From Mesorhizobium sp. (GTDB lineage: Bacteria > Pseudomonadota > Alphaproteobacteria > Rhizobiales > Rhizobiaceae): a DNA stretch of 64,000 bases. Below are positions 1 through 7,518 of the stretch, in pieces. How positions within the stretch are numbered: the first letter of the stretch is position 1; each line of letters opens with the position of its first letter. The stretch lies in contig SAQE01000004.1 of assembly GCA_004020545.1 (NCBI GenBank), positions 160,500-224,499 of the forward strand, written 5' to 3'. The notes below the pieces were generated by a model that searched no databases, was not told where the DNA came from, and was given only the letters and a program-made list of their open reading frames with translations. The position numbers and the translations under genes are program-made.

Positions 1-284
1 TCGCCGAGGCTGTTGAGCCGGCGCTGTTCCGCGAAGACGCGGAAAAGAGGCTGGTTTCCGCGGTGAATCAGGCTGAAAAGGAAGCCGGCCAAGCGATTCA
101 AAATGAAGATTTTTCCGCCGCCATGCTGGCGCTTAGCGTTTTGCGTGAACCCGTTGATTCATTCTTTGAAGGCGTTCTTGTGAATGATGAGGACCAGGCC
201 GTGCGCGCCAACCGGCTGGCGCTGCTTGCCCGCATCCGCGCCGCCACCGACCAGGTCGCGGATTTTTCAAAAATCGTCGGCTGA
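1..284 (+). CDS. glyS: Glycine--tRNA ligase beta subunit, C-terminal fragment
   Basis: The frame is open from base 3 at the window edge to the TGA at 282-284, so only the last ~93 residues are present. The reading LREPVDSFF...[19 protein letters not shown]...[10 protein letters not shown] is the typical end of bacterial GlyS, the beta subunit of the alpha2-beta2 glycyl-tRNA synthetase that charges tRNA-Gly in the cytoplasm. This part is the helical C-terminal, anticodon-binding-like region. The ATG at 63 is an internal methionine, not the start. The gene is cut by the window edge, not broken. Confidence 0.93.
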   Translation, partial: AEAVEPALFREDAEKRLVSAVNQAEKEAGQAIQNEDFSAAMLALSVLREPVDSFFEGVLVNDEDQAVRANRLALLARIRAATDQVADFSKIVG

Positions 285-305
285 TAGCTCGAAAACTGCG
301 CGTTC

Positions 306-342
306 GAAGCCGCCCGCATTCGCCAGGATGCGGGCAGGCTTC
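306..342. terminator. Strong hairpin after glyS, possible terminator
   Basis: GAAGCC-GCCCGCAT pairs with ATGCGGGC-A-GGCTTC over an 8-base loop, with one bulged A at 336. It begins about 20 bases after the glyS stop. No T-run follows, so it may be a 3'-end stabilising hairpin or a Rho-dependent end, not a classical intrinsic terminator. Confidence 0.45.
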
Positions 343-420
343 AACAAATTGGCGCCCGAAATTTAATGCGCCGGAGCCGGCTTACAGTCATATGACGATG
401 ACCTCCGCATGGGAGAACCA

Positions 421-519
421 ATGCATGTCGTCCAGAAGTGTTCAGTGGTTCTGGAACAACGACATGCATCGAACAAAGACTTGAAGCGCGTCGCCTGAAT
501 TCACTTCAGCGTGACGCGC
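421..519. repeat. Double palindromic intergenic element
   Basis: Two inverted repeats stand side by side between glyS and the acidic-protein gene. In the first, ATGCATGTCGT (421-431) matches ACGACATGCAT (459-469), with a nested TCCAGAA/TTCTGGA. In the second, GCGCGTC (486-492) matches GACGCGC (513-519), with nested CTGAA/TTCAG. I recognise similar ATGCATGTCGT...ACGACATGCAT palindromes as recurrent in rhizobial intergenic DNA; that family link is from memory. This family differs from the GCAATTCC...GGAATTGC repeats elsewhere in the window. Confidence 0.6.
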
Positions 520-551
520 CTTAAGATGTTCCCCAACCACGGAGGCATGCC

Positions 552-920
552 ATGAATTCCGTTCACGACATCGATTTGACTGAAGAAACCCCGGCCGCCG
601 CCGAGGGTATCGAGCCCGCTTCTGAAAGCCTCCTCGACCATGCCGCCGCCGCGGCGGTCGAAGCCGCCGATCCGTCTGAAGACGATGAGGACGAAGGCGA
701 CGAGGAAGAAGCCGGCGACGAAGACAGCGACGACGATGACGACGAAGACGAAGACGCCGATGAGGAAGCCACTGCCTCGAGCGAGGACGAGTCGGACGAC
801 GAAGACGGCGACGACGATGAGGACGCCGACGAAGAAGCCAAGGCCTCGGGTGATGACGAGGATGAAGACGGCGACGACGAAGACGAGTCCGACGAGGACG
901 ACAAGGAAGAAGCGGCCTGA
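552..920 (+). CDS. Highly acidic low-complexity protein
   Basis: The gene encodes 122 residues. The first ~40 are ordinary (MNSVHDIDLTEETPAA...), then from about residue 43 the chain is almost only Asp and Glu with Ser, Gly and Ala. The ATG at 552 follows GGAGG at 541-545, so the start is well supported. There is no signal peptide, membrane segment or recognisable domain. The composition would give a disordered, strongly negative cytoplasmic protein; metal, cation or basic-protein binding is possible but unproven. The complementary strand also has long open frames here (563-904, 501-932), but these are Ser- or Val-rich mirrors of the GAC/GAG repetition. A clear terminator follows at 946-976. 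Confidence 0.72.
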   Translation: MNSVHDIDLTEETPAAAEGIEPASESLLDHAAAAAVEAADPSEDDEDEGDEEEAGDEDSDDDDDEDEDADEEATASSEDESDDEDGDDDEDADEEAKASGDDEDEDGDDEDESDEDDKEEAA

Positions 921-945
921 GCCGTTTCTCATCGCTTGAACAACG

Positions 946-976
946 AAGGGCGGCGCGGTGAGCGTCGCCCTTTTTT
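946..976 (+). terminator. Intrinsic terminator
   Basis: AAGGGCGGCGC (946-956) pairs with GCGTCGCCCTT (962-972) with one G-T wobble and a 5-base loop, followed by a run of T from 971 to 976. It ends the acidic-protein transcript and lies between two convergent genes. Confidence 0.85.
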
Positions 977-992
977 CGTCAACCCTTGTCTA

Positions 993-1382
993 TCAGTCCT
1001 CCAGGATGCTGACGCGCACGCTGTCCGGATAGACGTCGACCTCGATCAGCGGCTCGCCATTGACGATGGCGCGCCGGGTCGCGCTGCTCATCGCGCCGCC
1101 GCGTTCCAGCATGCGCTCCAGTTGGGCGCGGTCATCATTGCCGCGGAACCATGGATCGCCCTGGTCGTCGGCGTCGCGCCGGCGGAACTTGTGCCAGTTG
1201 GCCCTGTCCTGCCGCACCATCTGTGCCGCGCTCCGCAGCGGGTAGCCGTCGCTGGCTTGATGGTCGCGTTCGGAAATGCGCGCAACATAGGACCCCAGCA
1301 TGTCCTGAGCCCGGGCAGCGCTCGCATTCAGCGCCAACGCAGCCAACAGCCCGGCGACAATCATTGCTTTCGAACCCGTCAT
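993..1382 (-). CDS. Exported protein of unknown function
   Basis: The gene encodes 129 residues. The N-terminus MTGSKAMIVAGLLAALALNASAARA is a typical Sec signal peptide with cleavage after ARA, leaving a small periplasmic protein of about 104 residues. The mature part is rich in Asp and Arg and has no cysteine. I do not recognise a domain. It is convergent with the acidic-protein gene and shares the terminator at 946-976. The next minus-strand gene upstream is also predicted exported, but with more than 100 bases between them there is no evidence of an operon. Confidence 0.75.
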   Translation of the reverse strand: MTGSKAMIVAGLLAALALNASAARAQDMLGSYVARISERDHQASDGYPLRSAAQMVRQDRANWHKFRRRDADDQGDPWFRGNDDRAQLERMLERGGAMSSATRRAIVNGEPLIEVDVYPDSVRVSILED

Positions 1383-1499
1383 GAAATCCCCCTCTGAAAC
1401 ATCACCCTGTTATGCCCGAACCGGTAACGGAAATCGGACAGCAACGAAAAGTTCACTTGGCTTGGCACCCGACGCAACCGGGCCGCCGCAAGGGCTGGT

Positions 1500-2075
1500 C
1501 TACATTGCCTTGCCGACCGGCTGCAATGTCGAGGCGTTTTGCGGTTTGGCTTGCGATTGGCCGCCCGATGCGTTGGCGGCCGCCTTGTTGTCGGCCGCTT
1601 TCGTCTGCCCGTTGTCGGCCGTCGTGGCGGTGCCGTTGGGAGGCGTGGCAGTAGCCGGCGCGGTGCCGTTTGCCGGTGTCGTGGCAGCCGGTGCCGTGGT
1701 CTTGGCAGCCGCGGTCGCCGCGGGCGTTGCGAAGGCGCCGCCGACGATGCCGCCGCGAATGATCATCGGCGTCTGCGCGCGGCCATGCCCGGATTTCTCC
1801 GGGATCGCGGCCACCTTCTCATCGGTGACGCTCGGCACCGGCTCGCCGAGCGCCACGACCGATGGTGTCGAGGCAGCGGAGATCGGGCCAGGCTCGATCG
1901 CGGCCAGCCTGACCACGGACGGCGTCGAGGTCGCAACGCCAAGCACGACGATGGACGAAGCCTGCGCCAAACCGGTCGTCGCCAAAAGGCCGATACCGAC
2001 CGCTCCTAGAGCAATTCCAGGAAAACCGCGTAACGGTTTTCCGTCCGGAATTGCGTCAAAACAAAGCTTACGCAT
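1500..2075 (-). CDS. Exported Ala/Thr/Pro-rich protein with a palindromic repeat in its signal region
   Basis: The gene encodes 191 residues from the ATG at 2075, which has GGGGAG about 10 bases upstream. The N-terminus MRKLCFDAIPDGKPLRGF...LGAVGIGLLATTGLAQA looks like an elongated signal peptide cleaved after AQA. The middle holds a soluble segment of about 90 residues without a recognised domain, and the last ~75 residues are Ala/Thr/Pro/Asn-rich low complexity. Codons for FDAIPDGKPLRGFPGIAL are the interspersed palindrome at 2011-2054, read in frame without a stop. The 5' end was therefore extended or interrupted by a mobile palindrome that remained translatable. A start inside or just after the repeat cannot be excluded. 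Confidence 0.65.
   Translation of the reverse strand: MRKLCFDAIPDGKPLRGFPGIALGAVGIGLLATTGLAQASSIVVLGVATSTPSVVRLAAIEPGPISAASTPSVVALGEPVPSVTDEKVAAIPEKSGHGRAQTPMIIRGGIVGGAFATPAATAAAKTTAPAATTPANGTAPATATPPNGTATTADNGQTKAADNKAAANASGGQSQAKPQNASTLQPVGKAM
2011..2054. repeat. RIME-like palindrome (copy 1), inside a coding region
   Basis: GCAATTCC (2011-2018) and GGAATTGC (2047-2054) are the outer arms; AAAACCG and CGGTTTT form an inner stem. It has the same architecture as copies at 4677, 4734/8051, 43423, 45505 and 60060. This copy lies within the 5' coding part of the minus-strand gene 1500-2075. Confidence 0.9.
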
Positions 2076-2241
2076 CACGATAACTCCCCGAGCCCAACAA
2101 CCGGAAATCCGCACCCTAGAGGCGTCGAATTGATGCCGGCTTGCGCGGAAACTTAACATTTTAGGGATTGATAAATCGCCAATGCCCGCCTTGCCCCGCC
2201 TTCCCTGCCGTATTACGGGACCGGCGTATCGATGATTGGTG

Positions 2242-3210
2242 ATGAATTTGGCTGAGATACTTGCCGTCGGCGAGGCGATGGAGCGGGCGCTGGCGCTGCT
2301 CGAAGGCGGCGATGTCGTCGCCATCCCGACCGAGACCGTCTACGGGCTGGCGGGCGATGCCACCAACGGCGTCGCCGTCGCACGCATCTTCGAGGCCAAG
2401 GGCCGTCCGCGCTTCAATCCGCTGATCGCCCATGTCGCCGATCTCGCCATGGCGGAACGCATCGCCACATTCGATCCGTTGTCGGCCAGGCTGGCGGAGG
2501 CCTTCTGGCCCGGTCCGCTGACGCTGGTTTTGCCGCAGCGCCCGGAAAGCGGCATCCATCCGCTGGTCACCGCGGGGCTGGGCACCATCGCGCTGCGCAT
2601 GCCGAGGGGTTTTGGCGGCGAGCTGATCGCGAGGCTCGGCCGGCCGCTCGCCGCCCCCAGCGCCAATTCCTCCGGCAGGATCAGCGCCACGACGGCACAA
2701 GCGGTCGCAGCCGATCTTGGCGGGAAGATCAAGCTGGTGGTCGATGGTGGCGCGACGCCGGTCGGCCTGGAATCGACCATCGTCAAGATCGAGGACGGCA
2801 AGCTGCGGCTGCTGAGGCCCGGCGGCATTGCTGCCGAGGATATCGAAGCGGTCGCCGGTGTGGAACTATTGCGAGGCGCTGCCGGCATCGAGGCGCCGGG
2901 CATGCTTGCGTCGCATTATGCACCGGGCGCGTCGATGCGGCTCAATGCCGGCAAGATTGCGAGCGGCGAAGCGCTGCTTGCCTTCGGCCCCAAGCGAGCC
3001 GAAGGCTGGCAGGATGCGGTGGCGGTGCGCAATCTTTCCGAGGCCGGCGATCTGCGCGAGGCCGCCGCCAATCTGTTCGCCTATATGCAGGCGCTCGACC
3101 GCAGCGGCGCCGCGACCATTGCCGTCGAGCCGATCCCGTCCGACGGCTTGGGCGAGGCGATCAACGACCGGCTCGCGCGCGCCGCCGCCCCGCGTGACAA
3201 GATCGACTGA
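2242..3210 (+). CDS. sua5: L-threonylcarbamoyladenylate synthase (Sua5 type)
   Basis: The protein makes threonylcarbamoyl-AMP from Thr, bicarbonate and ATP, the first step of the t6A37 modification of ANN-decoding tRNAs. It has 322 residues: an N-terminal YrdC domain (~15-200) with IPTETVYGLAGDA, KGRPRFNPL, FWPGPLTLVL and APSANSSGR, and a C-terminal Sua5 domain after a linker containing APGMLASHYAP. That makes it the long Sua5 form, not the short TsaC/YrdC form. I chose the ATG at 2242; in-frame TTG (2236) and GTG (2239) lie just upstream. The next gene starts 18 bases downstream, suggesting co-transcription with the dehydrogenase gene. Confidence 0.94.
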   Translation: MNLAEILAVGEAMERALALLEGGDVVAIPTETVYGLAGDATNGVAVARIFEAKGRPRFNPLIAHVADLAMAERIATFDPLSARLAEAFWPGPLTLVLPQRPESGIHPLVTAGLGTIALRMPRGFGGELIARLGRPLAAPSANSSGRISATTAQAVAADLGGKIKLVVDGGATPVGLESTIVKIEDGKLRLLRPGGIAAEDIEAVAGVELLRGAAGIEAPGMLASHYAPGASMRLNAGKIASGEALLAFGPKRAEGWQDAVAVRNLSEAGDLREAAANLFAYMQALDRSGAATIAVEPIPSDGLGEAINDRLARAAAPRDKID

Positions 3211-3228
3211 GCGCCATAGGTTGGGCTC

Positions 3229-4659
3229 ATGAACGATCAGCCCTTCGACCTCGATCCCGCCCTCATCGACCGTTTCGCGGCCATCGTCGGCGACAAATAC
3301 GCGCTGCGCGACCAGGCCGACATCGCGCCTTACATCACCGAAAGGCGTGGCCTCTGGCACGGCCGGACATCGCTGGTGCTGAGGCCTGGCAGCGTCGAGG
3401 AAGTGAGCCGCATCATGCGGCTGGCGACCGAGACCGGAACGCCGGTCGTGCCGCAGAGCGGCAACACCGGCCTGGTCGGCGCCCAGGTGCCGGACAAGTC
3501 CGGGCACGACATCGTGCTGTCGCTGTCGAGGCTGAACCGCATCCGCGAGATCGATGTGCTGTCGAACACGATCACCGCCGAGGCCGGCGTCATCCTGCAG
3601 ACGCTGCAGGAAGCGGCCGACGCCGCCGACCGGCTGTTTCCGCTGTCGCTCGCAGCGCAAGGCTCCTGCCAGATCGGCGGCAATCTTTCCTCCAATGCCG
3701 GCGGCACCGGCGTGCTTGCTTACGGCAATGCGCGCGAGCTCTGCCTCGGCGTCGAGGTGGTGCTGCCGACGGGAGAAGTGTTCGACGATCTGCGCAAGCT
3801 GAAGAAGGACAACACCGGCTACGATCTGAAGAACCTCTTCGTCGGCGCCGAGGGCACGCTCGGCGTCATCACCGCCGCGGTGCTGAAGCTGTTTCCCAAG
3901 CCGAAGGGCAGGGAGGTTGCCTTCGTCGGCCTGTCTTCGGCGAGAGACGCGCTGTCCCTGTTCACCCTGGCGATGGACCAGGCGGGTGCCGCGCTCACTG
4001 CCTTCGAGCTGATCGGCAAGCGGCCTTACGATTTCACGCTTCTGCATGCGCAGGGCGTGATGCGGCCGCTGGCCGACGACTGGCCATGGTATGTGCTGAT
4101 GCAGATTTCTTCCGGTCGCTCGGAAGAAGATGGCAGGGCGCTGATCGAGGAGGTGCTGGCGGCCGGCCTGGAGCGCGGCATCGTCGGCGACGCAGTGGTC
4201 GCGGCAAGCCTTGCCCAGGGCGACGCCTTCTGGAATTTCCGCGAGGTGCTGCCCGAGTGCCAGAAGCCGGAAGGCGCTTCGATCAAGCACGACATCTCGG
4301 TGCCGATCGCCTCGATTCCGGACTTCATCGAGACGGCCGCAGGCGCCGTCGCCTCTGTCAGGCCCGGCGCGCGCGTCGTCTGCTTCGGCCACATGGGCGA
4401 CGGCAATCTCCACTACAACATCTCGCGCCCCGAAGGCGGTGACGACGAAGCGTTCCTTGCTCTCTACCGCCCGATGAACAACGCCGTGCATGACGTCGTG
4501 CGCTCCTTCCACGGCTCGATCTCGGCCGAGCACGGCATCGGCCAGTTGAAGCGCGACGAACTGGCCGCCACGGCGCCGCCGATGGCGATCGACCTGATGC
4601 GCCGGGTAAAGGCGGCATTTGATCCGGCCGGCATCATGAATCCCGGTAAGGTTATCTGA
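3229..4659 (+). CDS. FAD-linked 2-hydroxyacid dehydrogenase (D-2-hydroxyglutarate/D-lactate type)
   Basis: The protein has 476 residues. The N-terminal FAD_binding_4 (PCMH-type) domain contains VVPQSGNTGLVGAQ, SSNAGGTGVLAYGNARE and FVGAEGTLGVIT. The C-terminal FAD-oxidase domain contains CFGHMGDGNLHYN and SISAEHGIGQLKR, whose histidines bind metal or substrate in this family. The closest known groups are D-2-hydroxyglutarate dehydrogenase and the D-lactate dehydrogenase/GlcD family, which pass electrons from an alpha-hydroxyacid via FAD to a carrier. Exact substrate cannot be told from sequence. It probably shares a transcript with sua5 (18-base gap). A palindromic repeat follows the stop by 18 bases. 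Confidence 0.88.
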   Translation: MNDQPFDLDPALIDRFAAIVGDKYALRDQADIAPYITERRGLWHGRTSLVLRPGSVEEVSRIMRLATETGTPVVPQSGNTGLVGAQVPDKSGHDIVLSLSRLNRIREIDVLSNTITAEAGVILQTLQEAADAADRLFPLSLAAQGSCQIGGNLSSNAGGTGVLAYGNARELCLGVEVVLPTGEVFDDLRKLKKDNTGYDLKNLFVGAEGTLGVITAAVLKLFPKPKGREVAFVGLSSARDALSLFTLAMDQAGAALTAFELIGKRPYDFTLLHAQGVMRPLADDWPWYVLMQISSGRSEEDGRALIEEVLAAGLERGIVGDAVVAASLAQGDAFWNFREVLPECQKPEGASIKHDISVPIASIPDFIETAAGAVASVRPGARVVCFGHMGDGNLHYNISRPEGGDDEAFLALYRPMNNAVHDVVRSFHGSISAEHGIGQLKRDELAATAPPMAIDLMRRVKAAFDPAGIMNPGKVI

Positions 4660-4676
4660 TCCTTCCAACATCCAAA

Positions 4677-4720
4677 GCAATTCCAGGAAAAGTGCGCAGC
4701 GGGTTTCCGTTCGGAATTGC
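4677..4720. repeat. RIME-like palindrome (copy 2)
   Basis: GCAATTCC...GGAATTGC arms enclose GGAAAAGTGCGCAGCGGGTT-type inner sequence. It is intact and stands 14 bases before copy 3 in tandem, which the transposon split. Confidence 0.9.
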
Positions 4721-4733
4721 GTCAAGATAAAGA

Positions 4734-4751
4734 GCAATTCCAGGAAAAGTG
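4734..4751. repeat. RIME-like palindrome (copy 3), left half, interrupted by a transposon
   Basis: GCAATTCCAGGAAAAGTG is the left half of the palindrome. Its last 8 bases, GAAAAGTG (4744-4751), are repeated at 8051-8058 on the other side of the insertion. Joining 4751 to 8059 restores an element matching copy 2. Confidence 0.92.
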
Positions 4752-4778
4752 CGCTATTCGGTAGCAACCGCCACCAGA
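4752..4778 (+). repeat. Left terminal inverted repeat of the transposon
   Basis: 27 bases identical to the reverse complement of 8024-8050. Homology stops sharply on both sides (4751/8051 and 4779/8023 do not pair). Confidence 0.95.
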
Positions 4779-4802
4779 TCAAGCTTGTCGCGTTGACCGC
4801 TG

Positions 4803-6032
4803 TCAGCGGAACGATAGGGGTCTCGGATCGGGTATAGTCAATTCGGCATCGGTGAACAGATTCGGGAAGAGCCTCTCGCGATAGTCCAGCGGGAAAGCAA
4901 TGCGGACAGGAGCTTTGGGCGTTTCGGACTTTAGGAAGCCTTGTCTAACCATTGCTGACATCGTGTTCCGTGCCGTTCTTTCCGATGTCTTGAGAACGAG
5001 ATGAACATCACCGCGCTCGAGTGATCCGTGTTTGAGGACTGCCGCTAAGAGATCGGGCGCGCGTTTGTCTTCGCTTATGTCCTTGACGAGTAAGCGGTAC
5101 CGATCTTCCAGGCGACCAAGGTCGAAAATCGCTGTGGAGAAGCGTATTTGATCGAGTGCCACGGTAAGGAACCACTCGCAAAAGTCCTTGAGAGCTGCTT
5201 CCGAGAGATTGCCTCGGCCATCGAGATCCCCGCGACGAGGGCTGTCTGCGTGGTCCATCATCCGTTTGTATTCGCCTCGATCCTTGAGACCGCGGGCCAG
5301 GCCTCTTGAAATCGACCACAAGCCATGTCCCCCGATGCCTGCTTTCAGCGCCATCGCGTGTGACATCAACCGGGACACACGGCCGTTGCCGTCAGGGAAC
5401 GGGTGGATGTAGTTGAAACGGTGGTGAGCGGAAGCGATGGCAATGATACGGGTGCTCGCCCATTTTTCCGCTACTCCAAAACGCTTCGAGAAGTGCGCCA
5501 TGAAGGTCTCGACCCAATCTGAAGAGGGGGGCTGATGTCTTCCGACAACCACGTCGTCGCTCGCAGTCTTTCTGAACTCACCGGGAACGATCTCGACCTT
5601 CGATCCATCTGGTCGTTCCATGAACCTGAACTCTGCGGGCATCTCGTGATAGAACATGCGGTGAACCCAAGCGATGAACTCAACCGATGTCGGGCTCGGC
5701 AAATCTCCTTGGGAGTACATCTCATCGATTTTGCGCTGAACGATAACGTGCGCCTTGGCCTCGAGCGCTAGGGCTCGCCGTTCAGGTTCGACCTCCGCAC
5801 CGGCGAGTGCCTTTTCGATGTCCTTGGGACGCGTGTTGTGACCCTCGATGAGGTTCGAGTAGTAGCAATTCATCATCCGAACCAAGTCGGCGAGTTCCGC
5901 AGCCGATTCTGAATGGAGGCCGCGCCCCAAATTGTCTGCCTCCCTCTGCAGTTCTACCGTGAGGTCTGCTAAGACGGACGGGATGGTGTCCTGGAAAAAG
6001 CAGGGCTCGATACGAGCAGGCGTTTCAAGCAT
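4803..6032 (-). CDS. Fic-domain protein (class II, N-terminal inhibitory helix)
   Basis: The protein has 409 residues. The Fic motif HPFPDGNGR is complete, with the catalytic His and the DGNGR phosphate-binding loop, so it should transfer a nucleotide monophosphate (usually AMP from ATP) to a protein hydroxyl. Upstream, SNLIEG fits the (S/T)xxxE(G/N) inhibitory-helix motif that makes class II Fic proteins autoinhibited. The C-terminal ~100 residues resemble a winged helix (TARNTMSAMVRQGFLKSE). It is the passenger nearest the left end of the transposon. It is visibly less GC-rich than the transposase, suggesting separate origin. No partner antitoxin gene is next to it. Target and role (regulator, defence, toxin) are unknown. 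Confidence 0.9.
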   Translation of the reverse strand: MLETPARIEPCFFQDTIPSVLADLTVELQREADNLGRGLHSESAAELADLVRMMNCYYSNLIEGHNTRPKDIEKALAGAEVEPERRALALEAKAHVIVQRKIDEMYSQGDLPSPTSVEFIAWVHRMFYHEMPAEFRFMERPDGSKVEIVPGEFRKTASDDVVVGRHQPPSSDWVETFMAHFSKRFGVAEKWASTRIIAIASAHHRFNYIHPFPDGNGRVSRLMSHAMALKAGIGGHGLWSISRGLARGLKDRGEYKRMMDHADSPRRGDLDGRGNLSEAALKDFCEWFLTVALDQIRFSTAIFDLGRLEDRYRLLVKDISEDKRAPDLLAAVLKHGSLERGDVHLVLKTSERTARNTMSAMVRQGFLKSETPKAPVRIAFPLDYRERLFPNLFTDAELTIPDPRPLSFR

Positions 6033-6478
6033 TTTTTGCCGATCCTAAAAGATGCCAATTTCCTTTTATATAAGTCACTTACGTCAGCAATAGGCAACGG
6101 GTTGCCGATTATTGTTGCCGATCTTCGTTGCCGCATCGCAGTGTACGCCGCAGGAGTGGGGCGAGGCCTAAGCGATGCCCTGCGATCTCGATACGGTAAA
6201 TCGTTCCCCAGTTATCTAAATTACAAGAATCCGATCGACTCCTGAAACGAGATCCGCTAAGGGCCCGCCTCATGTTCAGGCGGACACGCATACGGCGCTG
6301 ATTTCGACGGCCTTCCGAGGCCGCAGCATCGCCACGCGTATCGACGACTGCCAGCCCTGGAGCCTGAACATGAACACTCGCGCCTCTAATTCCCCCACGC
6401 CCCGCCTGACTCCGAGGATTCTGGAGCGTCCGTGGTTGGATAATATCCACCACGATCCCGACAACCGCACGCGGGGGT
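6033..6478. other. Divergent regulatory region inside the transposon
   Basis: This 446-base stretch separates the fic start from the transposase start and holds no convincing gene. The part next to fic (6040-6130) is AT-rich and carries three 13-base-spaced repeats (6101-6139). Around 6265-6283 CCGCCT...AGGCGG forms a small hairpin. Promoters for both directions should lie here, but I could not place -35/-10 boxes with confidence. Confidence 0.6.
6101..6139. repeat. Three iteron-like direct repeats upstream of fic
   Basis: GTTGCCG starts at 6101, 6114 and 6127, an exact 13-base period; the first two units share GTTGCCGAT. They lie 69-107 bases upstream of the fic start codon, a position suited to a regulator-binding array. 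The Fic winged-helix part or the small HTH-like gene at 7519-7974 are possible binders (inference). Confidence 0.6.
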
Positions 6479-7515
6479 GTGAAATACCAGGACGGCCAGC
6501 ACTTCCTGATGTCCCCGGAATGCCGGGACATGCCGATCCAGCACCTCGTCCAGATCGGCGAAGAGGAAGCCTACGCGACCTTCTGCCAGTTCCGCTGGCC
6601 TAAGACCCAGGGCGAGCCCGTCTGCCCGTATTGCGGCGTTCTCGACTGCTACGCGCTCCGCAGGCGCGCGTTCAAGTGCTCCGGCTGCCGCCGCGAGTTC
6701 TCCGTCACCTGCGGCACTGTGTTCGCCTTCCACAAGCTCAGCTTCTGGAAGATGCTGGCGCGATCTGGATGTCGGTGAACGCCGTCAAGGGCAAGGCCGC
6801 GCTGCATCTCTCCCGCGAGCTCGGCGTGCAGTACAAGACTGCCTGGGTCCCGTCGCTGAAGATCAAGGAAGCCCTGGCTGCGCCGCGTCGGCATGAAGCT
6901 CGAGGGCCAAGTCCAGATGGACGGCAAGTACGCGGGCGGCCACATCAAGCCGGAGAACAAGGCCGCGGAGCGGATCGATCGCCGCCTGAAGAAGTACCAG
7001 AACATGAAGCGGCTCTGCGTGCTCGCGCTGCGCGAGAAGAACGGCAGCGGCTTCGATCGCACCTTCACGCGCATCGTCCGCGAGGAGCAGGGCGAGGCCG
7101 CCTGGGCGACAGTCCGCGACCATGTCAGCCGGTACGCGACCGTCGTCACCGACGAGCACCCCAGCTATGCCGACCTGGCCGGCCTCAACGAGCACAGGCA
7201 GGTGAACCACTCGGAGGCCTACCAAACGGAGGACGGCTCGAACACGAACCACGTCGAGAGCGCTTCTTCTCGCGCATCCAGCGGGCCTATGTCGGCATCC
7301 ACCACCGCTTCTCGCTGAAGTACTTCGACTATTACGTCGCCGACCTCGCCTGGCGCGAGGACAATCGCCGGAAGAGCAACGGGCAGCTGACTGCGCTGGT
7401 CCTGTTCGCCGCGATGCTGAACCCAACCTCGAGGAACTTCTGCGGCTACTGGCAGGGGAACAGCCCGCCCGATCCCGACTTCGAGGACTTCGACAGGCCG
7501 TTCGCGCCCGACTGA
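6479..7515 (+). pseudogene. IS1595-family (ISXO2-like) transposase, frameshifted
   Basis: The transposase is spread over alternating frames. From GTG 6479 one frame gives the N-terminal zinc ribbon (CPYCG...FKCSGCRREFSVTCGT). It shifts near 6760 (apparently one base lost), back near 6885, and again near 7258. The middle frame has the ISXO2 DDE core (VQMDGKYAGG, VTDEHPSY, NHSEAYQTEDGSNTNHVE). The last gives FFSRIQRAYVGIHHRFSLKY...LVLFAAMLNPTS. Reassembled length is about 340 residues, normal for the family. Three shifts mean it is inactive, or else the assembly has indels here. Confidence 0.9.
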
Positions 7516-7518
7516 GCG

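Noticed and set aside
501-932. Minus-strand Val/Phe-rich frames opposite the acidic gene
   Set aside because: These arise from the GAC/GAG repetition read backwards; the plus frame has the ribosome site and a terminator.
4677-4751. Tandem palindromes as a small RNA or tRNA-like gene
   Set aside because: Same sequence recurs at six places, one of them inside a coding region, so it is an interspersed repeat; no tRNA fold is visible.
2866-4782. Minus-strand open frame of 638 codons opposite sua5 and the dehydrogenase gene
   Set aside because: Arg/His-rich composition without any domain, fully covered by two clear plus-strand genes; a GC-bias shadow.
6370-6603. Short plus-strand frame between fic and the transposase
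   Set aside because: Begins with an ATG but has Pro/Arg-rich random composition and overlaps the better supported transposase start at 6479.
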